Part shown: positions 1 through 12,261 of the stretch, piece by piece | Numbering within the stretch: position 1 is the first letter of the stretch | Layout of the letters: each line of letters begins with the position of its first letter | NCBI GenBank assembly: GCA_002099365.1 | Contig: MSED01000003.1 | Location: forward strand, 3,472,001 to 3,536,000 | Direction of reading: 5' to 3' | Source of the DNA: Phialophora verrucosa | Lineage: Eukaryota; Ascomycota; Eurotiomycetes; Chaetothyriales; Herpotrichiellaceae | Length of the DNA: 64,000 nt | Made by a program: the position numbers and the translations under genes | Notes under the pieces: model-generated | What the model was told of the DNA's origin: nothing | Seen by the model: the letters and a program-made list of their open reading frames with translations, nothing else | Databases searched by the model: none

Positions 1-2216
1 TCTGCCATTTGCTGGTTTGCGACCTTGTCGGCTTCCCGCTGCCGCTGCCTGCACTCTCGCCTCCACTTGGCTTGCCCGTGCCGAACGCCCCGGCGCCGTG
101 AGTGGCGTTGCCCTTGAACTTGCCGTGGGCGGCGAATTCCTCGAAAGTGGCGTTGTGGCCGTAGCCGCGGAAGCCACTCACGCCGCGCTTGCGGTGCTTG
201 TCGAGATGGGCGGCGTGGTCCGCGCCCTTCATGAAGTCGACCATCTTCTCGCCGAGCGTGCGCTTCCGAAGGGCGTCCTCGACCTCCACACCCGGATTGG
301 CCGCGTACCAGGTCTGGTACGTCGGGCAGGTCTGCGCAATGGCGTCCGGAATCTGAATCGAAGAGTACTGCTCCGGGTGTTCGAGCAGCATGACCACCAT
401 GCCGGCGGAGAGATGCCACGCAAGATGGCAGTGCAGGGGCCACACGCCGGGGTTGTCCTGCGTGTACTGTATGACAATGTAGGACGGGTTGTCGGGCGAG
501 GCACCTGCCCAGAGCATCTGGACGTCCCGTCGCTGCGGGTTCTGCGGGTTCGTGACGGTGCCGTCCCAAGTGCCAAAGCCTTCGGCTAGGACTTGGAAGT
601 CGTGTCCGTGCATGTGCATTGGGTGAGGTGCCGGTGTCAGGTTGATGATGATGATGCGTACGTTGTTGACCGCACCGGTGTTGATGACGTTGTATTGGGG
701 GCCGAATTCTGTCTGGCCGGCCACGGCTTGTGCGAGGAGAGAGTTGGAGAGGTCGCCGTCGTAGGACACGCCGTTCATGGTCCAGTGGAAGACGCCCGCC
801 TCGTCAGGCGCTCCGGCAATGGTGATGGTGATGGTGGTGTCGGGTTCGGCGACTGGCATTGCGTACTGCGGGATTGTGGTCGTCAGGGCGTCGTTTTGAC
901 AGTTGGAATTGATTGCCCCTGGAGCGCTTGCTGTGGACGTCGGAACGACGCTGGGATCCGAGCCGGTGTAGTAGATGATGCCGCGTCCGTCAGGTCCGTT
1001 GGTGTCTCCGCAGGGCGTGTTGAATGCACGCAGCCAGTAAGTGCCCGGGGCTTGATTTGCGGTAACCAGCACGTCGGTCCGCTGACCCACGCCGATGGTG
1101 ATGGACTGGGTCTGATAAGGCTGAACCGGGACGAAGTCGTTGGCAATGACCGTCAGCGTGTGGCCGTCGATCGAAATTGACTCGAACGCCGAGGCACCGG
1201 TGTTGACGAAGCGCAGGCGGTACGTCTTCCCGGGCTCGAATTCCCACGATGCGTATGGGACGACTGAGCAAGGAGCGCCGTTGGTAACGTTCGCACAAGG
1301 ATACTGACCGACGCCTGCAACGAGGTTGGAGTCTGAAAACGGTCGGAATGGTTGCCCGCTTTCGCTGGGAGACATGACGAGGCTGACAATGTCCGTGTAC
1401 GAGTCATGGAACCAGTCTGTGACCAGGATGGGATAGAGGTCAACGTCGTAGCCTGCATCGTTGGGTCCGTGAACCACGATGGGCCCGACAACACCAGAAG
1501 AGTACTGGGCAGAGTAATGAGCGTGCCACCACGACGTTCCGTACTCATCCGCTCGAAATCTGTAGGTCAAATTGCCGCCAGGAACAATCGGGCATTGAGA
1601 GACAGTCACAACACCATCGTAATAGGGTGTGCCCGGTTGGTTCAGACCGTGCCAGTGGATCGAGGTCGGTTCTTCCGGCCCGTAAATCTGATTGTGCACG
1701 TTCACCTCAATCCTGATCAAAGTCAGCCCCAGTCCACCCTGCAAACAGCCCGTTGTGAACGTACCAGTCCCCCCAATTTGCCTCGATCAGCGGACCCTGA
1801 CGGCTCGTTAGCTCCATACCAAGCTATCCCAACGTGAAGACTGTCGGGCCGACTCACGGGATACTGCCCATTGACGACGATGACTGCTTGTGACACTCCG
1901 TCAGGGGCAAATGTGTTGCGGGCAACAGTGAAGTCGTAGTATCTCGTCACACCTGCACGGGGTCTCAGCCTTGCCTTTCCATTGCCTCGTCGCCGGCTAC
2001 CAACCAGTATCTGGCATATCCGCCGAAGGGTGAGATGCAGAAGCAGTTTTGTCTCCCCATGGACAGTCACCACCCTGAGAACGTCAGTGAAAAGGCCTAT
2101 GTCCGTCGGGATCGCGCGCTTACTCCCATCCATTTGCCAAGAGGGCCTGGATGATCAGCGAAACCGCTGCCCACCAATGCAGCGCCCGCAAGGGCGGCCA
2201 CGAATCCTGTCCTCAT
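1..2216 (-). CDS. Laccase-type multicopper oxidase, 3' end outside window
   Basis: Secreted blue copper oxidase that oxidises phenolic or similar substrates and reduces oxygen to water. All four copper-binding motifs are visible: HWHG, HAH, HPMHMHGH and HCHLAWH; the last carries the T1 copper ligands. The ATG at 2216 opens a hydrophobic signal peptide (RTGFVAALAGAALVGSG). Four short introns near the 5' end are needed to join the N-terminal pieces (GGDCPWGDKTAS, TRYYDFTVARN, GPLIEANWGDW, IEVNVHNQIYG); after them one frame stays open to the edge of the window. The frame continues about 100 residues beyond HCHLAWH as a Gly/Ser/Lys-rich tail with no stop, so the true C-terminus is missing. Family assignment is firm. 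Substrate (melanin precursor, lignin phenol or a metabolite) cannot be told. Confidence 0.93.
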
Positions 2217-4050
2217 CGTCGAGAAGAATGCGGACAAGGGGACGTCGAAGAAGTGTGTAACTAGGAGGGGAAAGTCTGTACAACGCTCTCGGCCGCTGCA
2301 TCGTATTTATATGGGCGGACATGGACAAGAGCTGACAACCAAGCGGCGGGCCAGTACTCGGCCTCCATTGGCAAACCTCAGTCAAGCAGTCAGATCGACC
2401 AAAATAACCAGACTAGCCCCTTAGGGCTGTATGATCGGACTAGAAGGCCGCATGCAGCTTCCAAAGCGTTGGGCGCTTTAAGCATCAAAGGCCTGGGCGT
2501 GCAGCCCGTATTTTAGGGCCAGAGACGGCAGGGTAGATCTGGATTCGCCATGCACCGAGGCCGTGGGAACCCACATGAGAAAAGGTCGGGACGTTGCTCA
2601 CCGTGCTGGTTCAAGTCTACCACTCACCCGAGTCAGGTATAGCACTATGGAGGATAAGCCGCAGTGCCGATTATTGCGGTCTCATTAGCCAGAAACATGT
2701 CAAGATACTGGATACTGAGGCGGTCAGACATGTGGGCTGCCTGACGGGCGATGGTTCTTCTGGTTGCACGAAGGAACAAAAAACGACCGATCGGCCGGTC
2801 ACAGAGTGGAAACAACAGCAAGCACTTCTCATGTGGCTTCAGCAGATCTCATGGCCTATCGCGCAGTAAACAATCCATTGTGGACTGAGCTGTGCACGTG
2901 CGCCTTGACGCTCAACACGGCGGAGAAATTGCCCACTTGTGCTCGAAATAGGTCACGCTCCGAACTTCAACACTTGGAGATCTAAGCGTTGCGTCCTTGC
3001 GTTGTAGCATTGCCGAAGTGGCCATCTAAGTTGTATATCGTGGTGACCGCAATATTGCGCAACAAAGTGTTTCGTGGGTAGCGATGACATGGCTCCCGTG
3101 TTTGGTGGAAACGCTTGCGTGCTTCGACTGACCGTACTAGGTACAAACGCAGGGGGCCCCGGGGAACGGTGAAGTGGCTCAGGCTCCCAGCGGGATGCGA
3201 CGCTTCTCGACCCCGGGACTCTTTGGACCCCAGCAGATGGAGGCTGAAATACGCCCCAGACGACAAAACTTCAGGAACCAGTCTGTGAGGTTTCGGCTTC
3301 CGTTCCGAGCTGAAAGGCGTTAGATGTTGAAGTATGCTAGCCGCACTCCGACAGTCGAAGCCTTTAGGTCTGTCAGCGCCAATGAATGGGCACCTATGAG
3401 ACGGCGCGGCATGCAGGGAACCCCCACATCGGCACAGTAAGCGAGGCTCTACCCGTCCTGCACGAAAGACATCGGTCGGTAGGCGTACACAGTACGGACT
3501 GCGTTGAGAGGCAGTAGTTGTGAAAAGCCGATGATACTTTGAGAAGCCCACTTGTACCTAGGAAACCGATTAGGACGAATGATATCCACAGTTGTGCGCA
3601 GCGGCCAACGTCCGATACTGTTCTCATACCAGGATCTCAAATCCTGGGGTATTCGAGGATGACTGTCTCCTCTCTATGATATACTATATCGATTTTCTGG
3701 GCGGTGTGGTAAACAGTAAGCATTCCACGAGGATATTATGTGCCGGCGTAACTATGGCTGTCATGAAACACGATCTGACGCCTAGCTGCTACCGGATCTG
3801 GCGTGCAAGCTGAACACAGCGTGGAGTGACAGTCCGAGTCGTACGGCAGACATGGATCACCGGTAATGCCGATATCCGTGAATTGCTGGCTTCGTCGTAG
3901 CGGCATCGAGGCTGCTCGATCTAAGCATTTGCGAAATCGAGGGTGGCATTTCGATCAGACTTGAACGTGAAGTCCGCGGAAGTTCGTGCCCACGATTGGC
4001 AGAGCAGATTGGCCACAATCCCTCGTCGACGAGTTTACGAGACCGCTTCT
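2217..4050. other. Intergenic, no gene recognised
   Basis: This stretch lies upstream of the laccase and downstream of HEM13. It has only short overlapping open frames without recognisable motifs or splice-joined exons. The 2220-2300 part is likely laccase promoter and 5' leader. Confidence 0.5.
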
Positions 4051-5486
4051 TCAGACCCAGTCCTTGGGGTGCTTGAGGACCTCCATCATTCTCCTTTCCT
4101 CCTCATAGCGATCGTCGTCTCCGTCGTCGGACTCACTAGAAACTCCAGTGCCACACACAGGATCTGCGCATACTGATCAGCTCGGTAAGGGCAAAGATTG
4201 CGATCAAGCGCCATGATGCCGGCAAACAGTCGTTGGTGCTGGTAGGGGCACTTACTCATGTATTCCCAACGTGCCGTCAACGGCAAACTCATCAAGATGC
4301 TCTCAACTCGAGCGCCTGGAGTCCGCAGCCCAAAGCTTGTACCGCGATCGTTGATGAGGTTGAACTCGACATATCTGCCTCTTCGAATCTGCTGCCACTC
4401 TTTCTGTTGCGGTAGGTAAGGCATGTTCATTCTCCTCTTGATTATGGGAAGGTATGAGGGCAAGAATGACTCGAGGCCGCTGACGACGAATTGGAAGAGC
4501 TCCTCCTGAGGGTTGCGCGAGCTGGGCCGCGAAGCTGCCTCGAGGTCGTCGAAAAAGATGCCGCCAATTCCTCGTGATTCGTTTCTGTGTGGTATTCTGA
4601 AATAGCTGTCGCACCATTTCTTGAACCTAGGATAGTAGTCTTTGTCATGCTTGTCACAGGCGGATTTAATGGTCTTGTGAAAGTGTTGTGCGTCTTCTTC
4701 AAATAGATAGCATGGAGTCAAGTCGGTGCCTCCTCCGAACCACCAGTTTTGCTGCGATGTCCCGGTCGCGTTGACTGGGTCTCTAGGGTCAGATGTCTCG
4801 AAGTATCGATAGTTCATGTGGACTGTTGGAGCCATGGGATTGTGAGGGTGCAGCACCAGGGAAATGCCAGCTGCAAAGAAGTTCAGTTTTTCGACATCGG
4901 ACGCTACAAAGGACTTGTGGTCTGCCCTCATCTTTTCAATGGCAGGGCGGGACAGCTCGCCATAGACCACGCTGATGTTCACTCCAGCTTTTTCAAAAAC
5001 ATTGCCATCCTGTAGAACGCAGGAAATTCCGCTACCTCCTGCTGGTCTCGTCCACTCGTCCCGTCTGAACTTCTGCCCGTCTATGTTCTCCAGGGCAAAG
5101 ACGATCCGGTTCTGGTGTTCTTTAATCAAAGCCTCCATCCGCAATCGCATCGGAGATTTGCGTGTTATTTTCTCCATGCTCTTGGTATACTCATCAACTT
5201 GTGCCAATGATATAGGCTGGACAGGCGGCGAGTCATTGGTAATCATCTTCCCAGATTTCATGGTGTAGATGAGGGTTCCGACAAGGAGACTTCCGAGGGA
5301 GAGCTGTAGATAGAGCCATCTCTGCTTCTGCTGGTCGACGTGCACGCGAGCCGACGCAGTTCGGAACGCGCCAGTTGAATAGCAGGAGCGTAGACAGGAG
5401 TGACAGAGTTTTCTGGTGGGCACTGCTCTGAAGGCTGAGGTATGGGACGCTCGGAAGAGGCTCCACGCCGACCTTGAGACCGACAT
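4051..5486 (-). CDS. HEM13: Coproporphyrinogen III oxidase (heme biosynthesis)
   Basis: Oxygen-dependent enzyme that oxidatively decarboxylates coproporphyrinogen III to protoporphyrinogen IX. Family hallmarks are clear: WWFGGGTDLTPCYL, SRGIGGIFFDDLE, YVEFNLINDRGTSFGL and LTARWEYM. An N-terminal Arg/Ser-rich presequence followed by a hydrophobic stretch (LQLSLGSLLVGTLIYTM) suggests import to mitochondria with membrane anchoring, although the yeast enzyme is cytosolic. A 92-bp intron (4164-4255, GTAAGT to GCGCAG) lies near the 3' end. Splicing it out restores the conserved tail EVLKHPKDWV and a stop at 4051; reading through instead gives a false tail. The predicted protein is 447 aa, a little longer than cytosolic homologues because of the presequence. 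It is a single-copy housekeeping gene with no apparent link to its neighbours. Confidence 0.95.
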
Positions 5487-6481
5487 TATCGTTTGAGAGA
5501 GGCCTGGAGAGAGGAAGGGACAGAAGGGAGGTGCGGCTCAAAATGCTGGGTGATTCTCATATAACACGAGACTGGCGGAGCTTTTTATTGTACGGATGCG
5601 TTACTCGAGAAAAGATCAGAGATTCATCTCCACTGTCAGCCCACTGACGGCAGAGGTATATGAGGCGACATTGTTGCGGCTATTCTTTTTCTCTGAGAGT
5701 TGGAGCTCGATCGCGTTTCTCCACCATCAGATGACAAGGCTCGCCTATCTACTTGGTACGGTTGCTGGTGGTGTCCAACAGCAAGCGACGCAATACAAAC
5801 TACGGCACTAGGTGAGGCTCCGTCATACTTGTGACTTTCTGAACTTAAGAGCCAATGAGTCAACGACCCATATCACAGCCCGTGGAGGTGAGGAACACTC
5901 GAAGACAGCTTGGACATGACAATAATTACATTCGGTGGGATGTTTACTCTGTACTGTGTATGTGCTAGTGGGATTCAACAGTCATTTGCGACGCCATCCC
6001 CGCCAGTGTCCGGTCTGAGTCGGCAAAGCGAGACACAAAGACAAAAGCGCCATAGCACCAGTACCTCCTTCTGCTCCTTTCAGAACAAAAGACGTGACTC
6101 ATCCATCTTATTTAAGGCCGGGCCTCGTGGTCGAAGTAATCAAGTCATACTGTCCTGTGATTCAAGCGACAAGTGACTCGAAAGCGAGAGGAAGTCGAGG
6201 GCCTGGTGACGCGGGCTGCGCGGGGCAAATCATCGGCCTGTGCGGGCTGTAACTCCAACTTTGGTGCTGCTGTGGCCTCCCTATCACTGGCCGCTGCCAC
6301 CCACTCGAGTTCTGCCTGCTGCACCTGGACCTGACCTTAGGAACCTCACTCACCGACCAACCAACTTATCCTCATTTATTATTCAACCATCATCCCTCGA
6401 AGTCCCTCTTCAAGACAACAAGCGCCTACCACTCTACCATACCTCGACTCGACTCGTCAAACACCAACTACATCCGCCATC
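5487..6481. other. Divergent intergenic region HEM13 / ATG8
   Basis: About 1 kb between two divergently transcribed housekeeping genes, so it should hold both promoters. The 100 bases or so before the ATG8 start are CT-rich, as in many fungal 5' leaders. No additional gene is supported. Confidence 0.5.
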
Positions 6482-6952
6482 ATGCGTTCCAAGTTCAAGG
6501 ACGAGCACCCCTTTGAGAAACGCAAGGCAGAAGCCGAACGCATTCGCCAGAAGTACGCCGATCGCATCCCGGTACGTTGATTCTCACTGCGCCTTTGTCT
6601 GCTACAGGGCTTCCGACTGACTGGAATGTATAGGTCATCTGCGAAAAGGTCGAGAAGTCTGATATCGCTACTATCGACAAGAAGAAGTATCTCGTCCCTG
6701 CAGATTTGACCGTCGGCCAGTTCGTCTATGTCATTCGCAAGCGCATCAAGCTCAGCCCCGAGAAGGCTATCTTCATCTTCGTCGACGAGGTCCTTCCTCC
6801 CACAGCCGCCCTGATGAGCAGTATCTACGAGGAACATAAGGACGAAGACGGTTTCCTGTACATCACGTATGTTTGCACCAGGGCGCGCAAGTCCAGTTTC
6901 GTACTGACGAGTAAACAGGTACTCGGGCGAGAACACTTTCGGCGATATTTAA
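6482..6952 (+). CDS. ATG8: Autophagy ubiquitin-like protein Atg8
   Basis: Ubiquitin-fold protein conjugated to phosphatidylethanolamine on the autophagosome membrane. It starts [20 protein letters not shown] and contains the core [20 protein letters not shown] and the [20 protein letters not shown] segment, all nearly invariant in Atg8/GABARAP. Three exons (6482-6571, 6634-6866, 6919-6952) encode 118 aa. The last exon supplies SGENTFG followed by only two residues, Asp-Ile. The exposed glycine is therefore Gly116, the position cleaved by Atg4 and lipidated. Both introns have good borders (GTACGT...TAG, GTATGT...CAG). Function is certain by family; nothing here suggests unusual regulation. Confidence 0.97.
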
Positions 6953-8350
6953 AGGCGCCATCCCGTCAGCGCGACACGAAACCTACATGTGACACGCCGC
7001 AACCGAGAGCCACGATGGATGTATTGACCGAATGCAGCCTCATATTTTGTTACAACTGGCGTTTTTGTACTTCCTTTCATCGATAAAGATCCAAGCATCA
7101 CCAGTGGGAAGACGAAGATATGGCGCGGTGAACCGATGGACTGTGGCAGGAGGATCCGAAGCACAAGGGCACCGGCGGGACGAGGGAGGTTTTGAAGGCC
7201 TTTGCTGATTTGTATGCGTGCTTGGTCACCAATCCATACAGAAAACCTTTCCTCATAATCCGCGTAGGACTCCCTGTCCTGCTCAGAGTTCCCCGAGCTC
7301 GTTAAGAAGCCCAGAAACCGGACCTTTAGCTATACAAGCCGGATGTAGCCGACTGAACCCTCGTCAGGCAGCTATCTGGAGACTTTGGATCGTTGCGAAA
7401 AAATGCCCGGCTGGACAGAAGAGCAAGGTGTCAGGGCCGAAGCAGGCACTCAGAGCCGACTTGTCAGTGAATCGCAAGCTGCCCCTCGCGCTGTCTATAT
7501 CTGCCTCTTTCACTGATGCTTGCGTCATGCAAATCCCTCTAGTTACATCACGTGCAACAATAGATTTGGACGATCTTCGACTTTACCATTCATTTTCCGT
7601 CTTATGTCGACGCATCATCAAGACACTGCTTCACCATCAAAGAGCGAGGATGGAGAGGGCGGAATTCTCAAGTTCCCGCCTGGGCGTTTAAGCGAAGACT
7701 GGTGAGTTCAGTTCACCAATATGCCGTGCGACTGTTCCTCCATTCCTTCATGCCCGATGATGCTCCATCTGCCAAAGCGTTGCCCAGGCCTCTACGGACA
7801 AATACCCCTGATGACTCTCCCAAGCAACCTATCTCTCATCGCAGAGAGCCGCGGACATATGATTCATTACTTCCCACCGGCAGCCAATGTGACTTCCGTG
7901 AAACATTTTCCGATCTGCAGCCAAGTCGGTGTCTGTGCCATTCGTTCTGCGACGCCTTGCTCTGTCTCTCCCCGTGGTATCGGAAAGGGACAGTCTCCTC
8001 TCTTGGAAAGGCAACGCCCCTGTAGCGGGACCTGATGTCGCAAGCAATCGAGCCACTCTGTTGAAAGGGGTTTGAAATCAAGAATGCCATGCTCGACTGA
8101 ACATCCGCTCAGTGCGCCACTCCGATAAAAGCATATGTCTTGCAGACGGGGTGCTTAAGAGGGCACCTTCCTCGCCTTCAATTGTTGCAATACCTGACTT
8201 CATAAGGCAAGTGCAGCTCGAGAGACCTTTTCAACACCTGTGAACAGAACTTCGTTTCAACCTTGCACTCAGCCGACCTTCACATCTGTCCATTTGTTCT
8301 GAGCCAGTACAGGCCAAGTATATCATTACGCGGATTCAATAGCCTTCATC
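6953..8350. other. Intergenic, no gene recognised
   Basis: Holds the ATG8 3' region and, near 8200-8350, the likely promoter and leader of the O-methyltransferase. The longest open frame (7218-7691) shows no family motif, no good start context and no splice partner, so it is not annotated. Confidence 0.45.
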
Positions 8351-9753
8351 ATGTGTCAACTCGAAGCACTCGCTCAAGCGGTGTGTACCCAAGCACAAAC
8401 CTTGAGCCGGTCATGGCATGAAGGCAAGGATCACGCTCTCTCGTCGTGCGACGGCCAGCGTACCACTATTCCCCCATTGGATCTGCAGGGCGAGGAAGCC
8501 AGAAATCAGCTCCTCACGGCCATACGTACCCTCGAGCAACTCGTGCTGGGCCCGAAGGATACCATGCAGAGCTTCTACTACAGGGTCAGTACTTACGACC
8601 TCCCGCCGGGGGCCTAGCATTGTCATTAACGTGGTGGTAGACGGCAGAAGCTGGCGTGATTCAAGCTCTCTGTCAACTTCAAGTCCCACGATACGTCCCA
8701 TTGTATGGCTCGATTTCCTACGCAGACCTGTCAAAGAAAGTTGGTGTATCCGAAGACCGCCTCAAACACCTGGTCCGAATTGCAGCCGTGTGTTCGAACT
8801 TCCTTGCCGAAACAGCGGACGCTGAGGTCAAACATAGCGACAACTCGCTTATTTGGCAACTCGATCCATTGGCAGCAACCGGGATGGAAGTCATGCTCGA
8901 TCATCTGCCATCGTCATCATTCAAACTAGGTGAAGTGTGTATCCAAGATCCAACCGACGAGAAGCAGGAAGTCTGCGGGTTCAGCCTTGCGCGTCAACAG
9001 CCGCTCTACTCATACCTGGAGACGCATCCGGCGGAAGGCCGAAGCTTTGCAGCACACATGCGGGCTCAAGCTGCTCAGTATGGTGACTCGGCTATACAGG
9101 AATGCTACGACTGGGATGTTTTGAAGGGAAAGACCATTGTTGATGTAAGTCAACAAAGCCACGGAGGATATGTGGATGTGTCACTGACTAGAGTCTCTCA
9201 GTGTGGCGGTTCCTTTGGCTCCGTTGCTGCAGCCATCGTCCGCAAGGAGCCTTCCATTAGGTGCATTGTCCAGGATCTTCCGAAAGTTGTCGAATCAGCC
9301 ATCAAGGCTACTGCGAAAGATCCCAACTACCCACATGACTCAGTCAGCTTCCAAGCACATTCGTTTCTCGAACCGCAGCCAGTGGTGGCAGACGTATATC
9401 TTTTTCGTATGGTCTTCCACAACTGGTCTGATGTGGGCGCCCGTCGCATCCTTCAAGCGCTGCGTCCTGCCCTTCGACCTGGCGCTCGAGTCATCTGCAT
9501 CGAGTATGTGATGCCTCCAATTGGTACCGCGCCACGTTATGCAGAGCTTGCTACGCGCAGACTCGACAATGTCATGTACACGTTGATGAAGGGAAAGGTA
9601 CGAGAATTGAGCGAGTTCAAAGACCTATTCGAGTTTGTGGAGCCGGATTTGGTCTTTGCAAACTTCAAGCCAGGACAGTTCAAGGCAACGCATGATCCCA
9701 GATGCCATTCCGTGCTGGAATGGGTTTACAAACCTCTTTGTCACCCTAGCTGA
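8351..9753 (+). CDS. SAM-dependent O-methyltransferase, secondary-metabolism type
   Basis: Methylates a hydroxyl group on a small molecule using S-adenosylmethionine. Three exons (8351-8584, 8641-9144, 9202-9753) give 429 aa. An N-terminal helical/winged-helix part (YADLSKKVGVSEDRLKHLVR) precedes the methyltransferase_2 fold. The SAM-binding loop IVDCGGSFGSVAAAI is assembled exactly across intron 2. Further markers are the acidic IVQDLPKVVE strand and FRMVFHNWSDVGARRIL, which holds the catalytic His of plant/fungal O-methyltransferases. Such genes often sit in polyketide or alkaloid clusters, but no PKS, NRPS or terpene synthase is nearby, so it is an orphan tailoring enzyme or acts in trans. 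The family call is firm and the substrate unknown. Confidence 0.9.
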
Positions 9754-10417
9754 TGCCGAGGTCCATTACAAATTGTGAACGATAGAACCGCGACTTTTGC
9801 AGGAGAACTCGATCGTTGTTGTCGTCGTACTCGTCCTCGCGGCTTATCAAACAAGCTGGCAATGTCGACGACTCAAGACTGTAGGCTTATGCCTCGTGCA
9901 GAGCTGTTGATCGCATTGGCCAGTCACCCCGCGTCCTTGTCCAGACGCAGAAGCAGCAGACCTACATAGTACTGAAAGGAATGTATCATCATTAGAAATG
10001 CAGATATAGAACACCACAGCTTTCCCTTCTCCCAGCTAGTCCAGCACGCATCACCTGTAATCTGCTTCGTTACATTCGGTTCCCTACACGGTGCATGCTC
10101 CATTTATCTAGGATCCACACACGACGTTGCGTTTGTTCAACAGGCAAAATGAAAGATGCTCACACACGTTGTATGGCAAATAATGCTTGCGAATTTGACA
10201 GCCTGAATCTGGGTGGAGATCACGGTCGACTCTATATACGAGGTAATGTCACCAGCCACATCAAACCTTGGTGCTTCTCAAACCCAGACTCACCTTCAAG
10301 ATCGGCGCCTCTACTCCTGTGTATCAGACGTGTGATCGACGTATGCCTGTTACAGGCGATCCGTTATGCTCCGCCGCCGTTGCTGCTGATACCACCTTCA
10401 GAAGTGTGTGGTGATCG

Positions 10418-10438
10418 TACTCGTACTGGGTACGAGTA
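10418..10438. repeat. Perfect 8-bp inverted repeat around a 5-base loop
   Basis: TACTCGTA, CTGGG, TACGAGTA: the arms are exact reverse complements. It could be a binding site for a dimeric regulator or a cruciform; no function is shown. Confidence 0.6.
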
Positions 10439-10720
10439 GTTTTGCACGACAATCACTTGCCTGTCTAATTCGCTGCTCGTCTACCCAGTACCACGTTGGG
10501 GTTCGGGCTCTTGACAGAAGAGGGCAGAGGCCCTTGGCATTTGTCAGAAGCGGTGCTCATACGAGTACCACCTGGGAAAGGGGGAATGGTCCGCCCCCAG
10601 CGGGTCCTGGGGACTGGGGGAACATTCTGTTTGATCGACATCGCGCTTGTCACTTAAGGTTCTTCCTTGCGGTCCAGTACGGAGTAACTAACACTTACCA
10701 GGCAGATCTACTCGTTCTGG

Positions 10721-10736
10721 TGTGTACGAGTACACA
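10721..10736. repeat. Inverted repeat TGTGTA-CGAG-TACACA
   Basis: Perfect 6-bp arms around CGAG, again built on the GTACGAGTAC core seen at 10418-10438. It lies in the same gene-free region. Confidence 0.55.
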
Positions 10737-12261
10737 AAACTGTTTGGATGTACCCTGTGCAATGTCTTCATTCAGTTCCGAGTGCTCCTGGGGCAGTCTC
10801 CAATGAACTTGAACCTGACGCTAGACGACTCCGCGTGCAAAAAGTGCAGCGCCGACCCTCGCGACCAAATCGCTTATTCAGAGTGCAATAGGTTTCACAA
10901 ATGCCGTCTTGCCGTGAACTAGTGAGCTCAGAGATCTGTCCGAGGGTGTTCCGCATGTTCGTCACCAAAACCAGAAACTAGAAGCTCTTCACGTTGCCTG
11001 TGCCATCTTCAGGTCCGCTCGTTGTGGTTAGAAACTACAGGTCGTTGACTATAGCCCCAAGCTGTGTACAGATGATATCTGCCATCCGAGAGCGGTGAAT
11101 CTTGCGCGAGTACCAAACAAACCCGACAAACTTCCACCTTTAGTCATTGCCCAAGGCAACACGGGCAATCGATGGTCGGGACCAAGCTCAGGACCAACAA
11201 GCAGTCGAGGGGAAGCAGCGATGGCAGCTGTACGTACGAGTAGTCAGCGGGCGTATGGACACGGCAACGGCAGTCCCGAAGCAAGAGAGCTGTTTGACTC
11301 TCGACTTGGACGGACTGGGTAGTCGGTGGTCATATCCTCGCTTCATGCGAGGGATCACACTTAGCATTCCTTCTCATCTGACATGACCTGACCACTGACC
11401 AACTTGACGCTCCAAATTCTCACTTCTTACCTCTCTCCGCCCCCCACTTGATAGCTCTCCCTCTATGCAATTGGTCATCAAGATGCATTGCTGGGCAGTA
11501 TCGAGGCCTGCTCGTGGACTTGTACCTCGTACCTAAGAAAGCCACGATATAGTTGTTGGGTCATGCACTCGGCACCTAGCCAGAGACGGAGGGGAAGATT
11601 GCCACAAGCCCACAGTTCCCCAAAGAGCCTTGCAAAGTCCATGGCCAATCGCCAGACCAGGCCGAAACCAAGCACCCAAGGCCTAAAGAGCCCTTCCGGA
11701 TTATCCCCTAGTAGCCCCGTAGCTGCCTTGTGCGCCTGCTCGTGGCCTAATCTCGTGGTTATGTAACTAAAGACAGCCCACCAAACGACTCATCTTGTGG
11801 CGACGAAACTTTGAGTTTTCTCCTCGATTCCAACTGACATCAAGTCCACCTCATCACCAGTTCACCTCGAAGTCTTCTTACACTCCGTATGCCTAGGTCC
11901 ACTCAGTTGGCTTCCATATCATTCGTCGCTCGTCTCTCCTGCCGCCGACTCCATGCTTCCTTTCGCAGCATTGACATCCCTTCTCGTCTTCTTGCCTCTC
12001 TCCTTGGTTATTCTTGGCTCTGAAATCTGGGGCTGAACGGCACCAGCATTCCGTCTTCGCAATTTAGTACTGCCGCAACTCCAGTCAGCATCGAATATTA
12101 TCTTCGATCGGAACATAAATTTGAGAGTTCGAGGTCCCCGTTCGACCAACTTGTCGTCAACATCCATTACCATCCCCCTGCGCCTCGCCTAAGATTCGCG
12201 CGGGCTGCCGTTACGCCTCATTTTCTTTGCCTGACATGGTTGATTTGCGGCCGCCTGAACA

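Larger units (their letters stand above)
9754..12261. other. Long intergenic region with TACGAGTA inverted repeats
   Basis: About 2.5 kb without a supported gene; open frames are short and motif-free. The 10400-11250 part carries several copies of the near-palindrome TACGAGTA, two of them arranged as perfect hairpins (annotated separately). A CT-rich part from about 11800 is probably the promoter and leader of the next gene. Confidence 0.45.

Noticed and set aside
2982..3551. 189-aa minus-strand frame upstream of HEM13's 3' end
   Set aside because: No start context, motif or splice partner; Arg/Ser/His-rich composition typical of chance frames.
10559..10800. CRISPR-like repetition of TACGAGTA
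   Set aside because: Copies are irregularly spaced and too short, and the genome is fungal.
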